In this document: one piece after another, positions 4,923-8,203 of the stretch
Position numbering within the stretch: the stretch's first letter is position 1
Layout: each line of letters begins with the position of its first letter
Origin: Oscillospiraceae bacterium
GTDB lineage: Bacteria; Bacillota; Clostridia; Oscillospirales; CAG-272
NCBI GenBank assembly: GCA_015065205.1
Contig: SVQS01000081.1
Coordinates: 1 to 8,203, forward strand
Direction of reading: 5' to 3'
DNA: 8,203 bases
Program-made: the position numbers and the translations under genes
The notes under the pieces: model-generated
What the model was told of the DNA's origin: nothing
The model's input: the letters and a program-made list of their open reading frames with translations, nothing else
The model's database searches: none

Positions 4923-7145
4923 ATGAATTGCAAAGCAAAATGGATTTGTGCTCCCATAGATACAAAGCAGGCAGGAACCGCTTTTGTTCGCTCTTTTGAA
5001 ACAAACAAGACAATAAAAAAAGCAACACTTTCTATTTCTGCCATCGGCCTTTATGCCGCTTATATCAACGACACAAAAGTTGGACGCAACGTTCTTGCGC
5101 CCGGCTGGACAATATACAATGAACGCGTACAATATCAAACACACGACGTAACCTCACTCTTGCAAAAGAACAATGCCATCCGCATTGAAGTTGGCCCCGG
5201 TTGGGCTGTGGGTAACATTGCTTGGGGAACCAAAATGTTTGCCGACAAAACTGCTCTCATTGCATTTCTGACAGTTCTCTACACCGATGGCACGCGCGAA
5301 GAAATCGTGACCGACACCTCGTGGGATGTTTACACCACGCATATTCTCTATTCCGACATCTATCACGGTGAAACGGTAGACAAGACTGCCGAGATCAAGC
5401 ATCTTGGTAAGGCGATCCGCTCCGATTATAAAACCAAACTCATCCCGCAGGTGGGCGAGTTTATCACCGAGCACGAGCGCCTCGCACCTGCCCGGCTCAT
5501 TCGCACGCCTAAGGGCGAGACCGTCATTGATTTTGGTCAAGAAGTAACCGGCTACGTTGAGGTTCGCATCAAAGCCGCTCGTGGTGCGCGGATTCTTCTT
5601 CACCATGCCGAGGTTTTGGATAAAGACGGCAACTTCTACACCGAAAACCTGCGTAAGGCAAAATGTGAAAATCTTTACGTTTGCTCAGGCGGGGAAGATG
5701 TTTTCAAGCCTTCCTTCTCTTTCCAAGGCTTCCGCTATATAAGATTGACCGAATTCCCCTTTGAGAACGTTGACCTTAACTGTTTCCGCGCGATCGTCGT
5801 TCACTCGGACATGAAGCGCACGGGATATTTCCGTTGTGGAAATGAGAAAATCAATCAGCTTTATCACAACGTTATCTGGGGGCAAAAGGGCAACTATCTT
5901 GACACGCCCACGGACTGTCCGCAACGCGATGAACGTCTCGGTTGGACGGGTGACGCTCAGGTGTTTGCGCGTACTGCAGCTATCAACTATAACGTAAAGA
6001 AATTCTTTGAAAAATGGCTTGGCGAAATGGCAATCGATCAGCGTGACAACGGTGGCATCCCCCAGTTCATTCCAAGATGCAACAAAGACCGCTCCAAATA
6101 CGTGGCAGTTGCCGCAGGTTGGGCAGATGCCGCCTGCATTATTCCCTGGGAGATCTATCTCGCCTATGGCGACAAAGACTTGCTTGCCAAGCACTACCCT
6201 ATGATGCGCAAATATATTATGTATTTGCACTACACAGGTCCCGAAGAATTTCTGTGGCTTGGCGGCGATCACTACGGCGACTGGCTGGCAATGGACCACG
6301 GCGAGGATAGCTACAAGGGTGCTACCTCTACCGACTTTATCGCAAGTGCCTTTTATGCAAATTCTGTTGCACTCTTGCTCAAAGCCGAAAAGGCTCTCGG
6401 GTACGACACTGCAAAGTTTGAGGAGCGTTACCGCAAGGTCGTCGCGGCTTTCCGCGAGCGCTACATTCCAAATGGCGAGCTTCGTCAATATCCCGACCTC
6501 AACCCCAACGGCATCTCCAATCCCCCCAACGAAACCCAGACCGCGTATGCGCTGGTTCTAAAATTCGGACTTTGCGAAGAAAAGGACCGCCAGCGCTTTG
6601 CAGACCGTCTTGCCGATATGATCCGCGAGAACGGTATGCGTATGACCACCGGATTTTTGGGCACACCTTATCTGCTCCACGTCCTCTCCGAGAACGGACA
6701 CAACGATGTGGCGTACGAGTTGCTCTTCCAAGAACAGAATCCCTCGTGGCTCTACTCTGTCAACCACGGTGCGACTACCATTTGGGAGCACTGGAACGGC
6801 ATTAAAGAGGACGGCAGCTTTTGGAGTCGTGATATGAACTCCTTTAACCACTACGCCTACGGTGCGGTTTACGATTGGATCTTTGGCAAGGCTGTTGGCA
6901 TTGAACCTCGTGATGATGCCCCCGCCTACCGCGAGATCACCCTCGCGCCTCATCCCGACCGTCGCCTCGGCTTTGCCGATGGCTCGATCGACACCGCGTT
7001 TGGAACCATCCGCTCACATTGGTACTACAAAGACGACTCTGTCTATTACGAATTCACCATTCCTTCGGGCGTCACCGCTCACCTCACTCTGCCCTCGGGT
7101 AGAACAGAGGAATTGAGCGCCGGTACGTATCATTTTGCGGAGTAA
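4923..7145 (+). CDS. Alpha-L-rhamnosidase, glycoside hydrolase family 78
   Basis: This enzyme removes terminal alpha-L-rhamnose from rhamnosides, such as plant flavonoid glycosides or pectin-derived oligosaccharides, by an inverting mechanism. The 740 residues follow the GH78 plan: an N-terminal beta-sandwich (about 3-160, KAKWICAP and GLYAAYINDTKVG), a second beta domain (about 185-290, TVIDFGQEVTGYV), a six-hairpin catalytic domain (about 300-640) and a C-terminal beta domain (about 650-738). The hallmark DTPTDCPQRDERLGWTGD is at 327-344 and supplies acidic catalytic-site residues (D336, E337, D344). WEHW at 621-624 supplies the likely general base E622. There is no signal peptide or membrane segment, so it is expected in the cytoplasm on imported substrate. 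It is somewhat shorter than the roughly 900-residue multidomain members. No transporter, rhamnose catabolic gene or regulator lies beside it, so substrate and inducer cannot be inferred from context. Confidence 0.95.
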   Translation: MNCKAKWICAPIDTKQAGTAFVRSFETNKTIKKATLSISAIGLYAAYINDTKVGRNVLAPGWTIYNERVQYQTHDVTSLLQKNNAIRIEVGPGWAVGNIAWGTKMFADKTALIAFLTVLYTDGTREEIVTDTSWDVYTTHILYSDIYHGETVDKTAEIKHLGKAIRSDYKTKLIPQVGEFITEHERLAPARLIRTPKGETVIDFGQEVTGYVEVRIKAARGARILLHHAEVLDKDGNFYTENLRKAKCENLYVCSGGEDVFKPSFSFQGFRYIRLTEFPFENVDLNCFRAIVVHSDMKRTGYFRCGNEKINQLYHNVIWGQKGNYLDTPTDCPQRDERLGWTGDAQVFARTAAINYNVKKFFEKWLGEMAIDQRDNGGIPQFIPRCNKDRSKYVAVAAGWADAACIIPWEIYLAYGDKDLLAKHYPMMRKYIMYLHYTGPEEFLWLGGDHYGDWLAMDHGEDSYKGATSTDFIASAFYANSVALLLKAEKALGYDTAKFEERYRKVVAAFRERYIPNGELRQYPDLNPNGISNPPNETQTAYALVLKFGLCEEKDRQRFADRLADMIRENGMRMTTGFLGTPYLLHVLSENGHNDVAYELLFQEQNPSWLYSVNHGATTIWEHWNGIKEDGSFWSRDMNSFNHYAYGAVYDWIFGKAVGIEPRDDAPAYREITLAPHPDRRLGFADGSIDTAFGTIRSHWYYKDDSVYYEFTIPSGVTAHLTLPSGRTEELSAGTYHFAE

Positions 7146-7157
7146 TTTAGGAGATTT

Positions 7158-7193
7158 GCAGGGGAACCTTTTTCGCGAAAAAGGTTCCCCTGC
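7158..7193. repeat. Perfect 16-bp-stem hairpin after the rhamnosidase gene
   Basis: Positions 7158-7173 (ending GGGGAACCTTTTT) pair perfectly with 7178-7193 around CGCG. It starts 12 bp after the rhamnosidase stop. It is followed by CACCCCTCC and not a T tract, so it is not a textbook intrinsic terminator on either strand, though it could protect the mRNA 3' end. I recall near-identical GGGGAACCTTTTT...AAAAAGGTTCCCC hairpins followed by TGCACCCCTCC in gut Clostridia, which suggests a dispersed repeat; that is memory, not a search. Confidence 0.8.
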
Positions 7194-7261
7194 ACCCCTC
7201 CAAAAAGCACTCGCACAAAAATCACAAAAAGAAATTCCAAAGTTACGAACAGACGGTCGGT

Positions 7262-7278
7262 GCGAGCGCAACGCTCGC
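7262..7278. other. Small GC-rich hairpin in the gap between the rhamnosidase and DUF4304-like genes
   Basis: GCGAGCG (7262-7268) and CGCTCGC (7272-7278) pair around CAA. It lies in the otherwise featureless stretch 7194-7343, where I see no gene, promoter or RNA. It may belong to the same repeat as the hairpin at 7158-7193. No function can be assigned. Confidence 0.4.
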
Positions 7279-7343
7279 TTCTGCTGTCGCAAGCGGCTAG
7301 GCACCGCCAAGACCCTATCCGCTAAGAAATTTGTTTTACATAG

Positions 7344-7369
7344 AAAAACGGGCGACCGATGGTCGCCCC
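7344..7369 (-). terminator. Leftward terminator within the 81-bp element
   Basis: Read on the minus strand, an 8-bp GC-rich stem (7368-7361 with 7357-7350, loop 7360-7358) is followed by GTTTTTCTA. It lies about 70 bp past the stop of the DUF4304-like gene and could end its transcript. The stem is strong and the U tract is five residues. Confidence 0.65.
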
Positions 7370-7397
7370 CACAATCAATTCTATAATATACTCCGTA

Positions 7398-7424
7398 GGG
7401 GCGATTCACGAATCGCCCGTTTTT
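7398..7424 (+). terminator. Rightward terminator within the 81-bp element
   Basis: Read on the plus strand, GGGCGATT (7399-7406) pairs with AATCGCCC (7411-7418) around CACG and is followed by GTTTTTATTTATT. It lies about 250 bp after the rhamnosidase stop and is the first hairpin with a T tract on that side, so it is the best candidate end of the rhamnosidase transcript. Confidence 0.7.
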
Positions 7425-7436
7425 ATTTATTAAATA

Positions 7437-8203
7437 TCAAAGCCCCCACAAGTTGTGGTCAACCCAACAATTTTTGCATTTGTTTCTTTGACAAGTGCAA
7501 CTGCTGCAAACAAATTCTGTTTTGCCCAAATCAGGCAAAGGAGTTTTCAAAATAGGGGTAATGTAATTCTCCATTGTAAATTTTACTAAATTTTCAACTT
7601 GTTCGTTGGAGAGTAACTGCCAATTATAAAGTGTGCGCTCAAACATATCCACTCTTCTATGAAAGCATGCGGGATAAATGACGTTTGGGAGATTGATTGA
7701 AACATTGAAATAGTATTGGTCGGAATACGCCGACTTTTGAGCCTCAAAAGTAAGAACGTATCCGCCCTCTAACTGTTTTAACCATTTTGTTCTTTTCTTT
7801 TTGAAGCCGAGCGGTTTGAGTACGATTGCAAAATGATTTAGAAATTCCTTTTGGCGTTCTTTTTTCAAAAGCAAAATTTCATCCTTTGAAAGAGATTGGT
7901 AGGCATTATAAAAATCGGCAACTTCTTGTCGTGCAAGTTCTTCGCCGTATTCTTCGCTGATACACAGCATTTGTCGCACGTGACAATCATCCATATCGGC
8001 TCCAAAAGATGAGAACCAATTTTCTTCCCCTTTCACACAAGGGATAGCGGCAAACCCGTATAAAACATCCACATAACACTCACCGTCTGTCAAGTTAATG
8101 ATAAAAGCGGTTTTCTCGGTTGTTTCTCTCCAGAAATGCCCTCTTTTTTCTTTTGCTTCCAAAAAGCCGTTGGAAATCAACTCCTCTTGAAAACGCAAAT
8201 ATT
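7437..8203 (-). CDS. DUF4304-like protein with C-terminal cysteine cluster (5' end outside window)
   Basis: The frame is open from the stop at 7439-7437 to the right edge with no stop. The only possible start inside is a TTG at 8198-8196 with no visible ribosome binding site, so the true start probably lies beyond the window. Numbering from that codon, residues about 115-215 resemble DUF4304 (FLNHFAIVLKPLGFKKKRTK, then FEAQKSAYSDQYYFNVSI at 151-168). This family of unknown function is often found among scattered accessory genes. The first 60 residues (ISNGFLEAKEKRGHFWRE, then YVDVLYGF) echo the same pattern, as if the fold were repeated. The end carries CSSCTCQRNKCKNC (231-244, CxxCxCx4CxxC), which suggests metal binding. 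No signal peptide is visible. An immunity-protein role has been suggested for similar small folds, but nothing here shows it. The family assignment is from memory of the motif. Confidence 0.7.
   Translation of the reverse strand, partial: YLRFQEELISNGFLEAKEKRGHFWRETTEKTAFIINLTDGECYVDVLYGFAAIPCVKGEENWFSSFGADMDDCHVRQMLCISEEYGEELARQEVADFYNAYQSLSKDEILLLKKERQKEFLNHFAIVLKPLGFKKKRTKWLKQLEGGYVLTFEAQKSAYSDQYYFNVSINLPNVIYPACFHRRVDMFERTLYNWQLLSNEQVENLVKFTMENYITPILKTPLPDLGKTEFVCSSCTCQRNKCKNCWVDHNLWGL

Larger units (their letters stand above)
7344..7424. repeat. 81-bp palindromic element with 12-bp inverted ends
   Basis: The element begins AAAAACGGGCGA (7344-7355) and ends with its exact reverse complement TCGCCCGTTTTT (7413-7424). 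Inside are two independent hairpins: GGGCGACC/GGTCGCCC (7350-7357/7361-7368) and GGGCGATT/AATCGCCC (7399-7406/7411-7418). An A/T-rich spacer (7371-7390) separates them. Compact size, inverted ends and lack of coding capacity fit a MITE-like or REP-like element. No clear target-site duplication was seen. I recall similar GGGCGACC...GGTCGCCC and GGGGCGATTC...GAATCGCCC motifs in gut Clostridia genomes. Confidence 0.8.

Noticed and set aside
4306..4926. Plus-strand open frame of 206 codons rich in Val, Ser and Ile
   Set aside because: It mirrors the Thr/Glu-rich repeat of the lipoprotein gene on the other strand. The low-complexity repeat lacks stops in that frame by composition.
5685..6488. Minus-strand open frame of 267 codons
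   Set aside because: It is antisense to the catalytic core of the GH78 rhamnosidase, whose motifs are intact on the plus strand.

Overview
The window looks like a chromosomal segment of a Gram-positive-type (Firmicutes, Clostridia-like) bacterium, probably from an animal gut. This is an inference. It rests on strong AAGGAG-type ribosome binding sites, sigma-A-like promoters with a TGn extended -10, two Cys-anchored lipoproteins carrying His-x-His / Cys-x-Cys linker motifs, a long-form ribosome hibernation factor, a cytoplasmic GH78 rhamnosidase, and structured intergenic repeats of kinds I associate with gut Clostridia. No phage, transposase, CRISPR, tRNA or rRNA gene was seen.

Layout, left to right. 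(1) Positions 1-965, minus strand: the N-terminal 321 codons of the NAD-dependent DNA ligase ligA, running off the left edge. (2) Positions 966-1418: a divergent intergenic region. It holds a 156-bp element made of two structured repeat units in inverted orientation, a hairpin with terminator features, a near-perfect consensus promoter firing left toward ligA, and a promoter firing right. (3) Positions 1419-1952, plus strand: hpf, ribosome hibernation promoting factor, ending at a terminator that can serve both strands (1973-1996). (4) Positions 4742 down to 2007, minus strand: a two-gene operon. First comes a Thr-rich lipoprotein with an 18-bp tandem repeat, then, 12 bp on, a lipoprotein alkaline phosphatase whose ribosome binding site overlaps the upstream stop codon. 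(5) Positions 4743-4922: divergent promoters for that operon and for the rhamnosidase. (6) Positions 4923-7145, plus strand: a GH78 alpha-L-rhamnosidase without a signal peptide. (7) Positions 7146-7436: no gene, but a perfect 16-bp-stem hairpin repeat and an 81-bp element with inverted ends carrying two outward-facing terminators. (8) Positions 7437-8203, minus strand: a partial DUF4304-like protein with a C-terminal cysteine cluster, running off the right edge.

The genes do not form one pathway. ligA and hpf are housekeeping genes. The lipoprotein pair is a cell-surface unit that probably releases phosphate from extracellular esters. The rhamnosidase acts on imported rhamnosides. I did not find an obviously new defence or mobile system. 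The least ordinary features are the regulatory layout around ligA, the structured intergenic repeats, and the paired lipoproteins with similar leaders.
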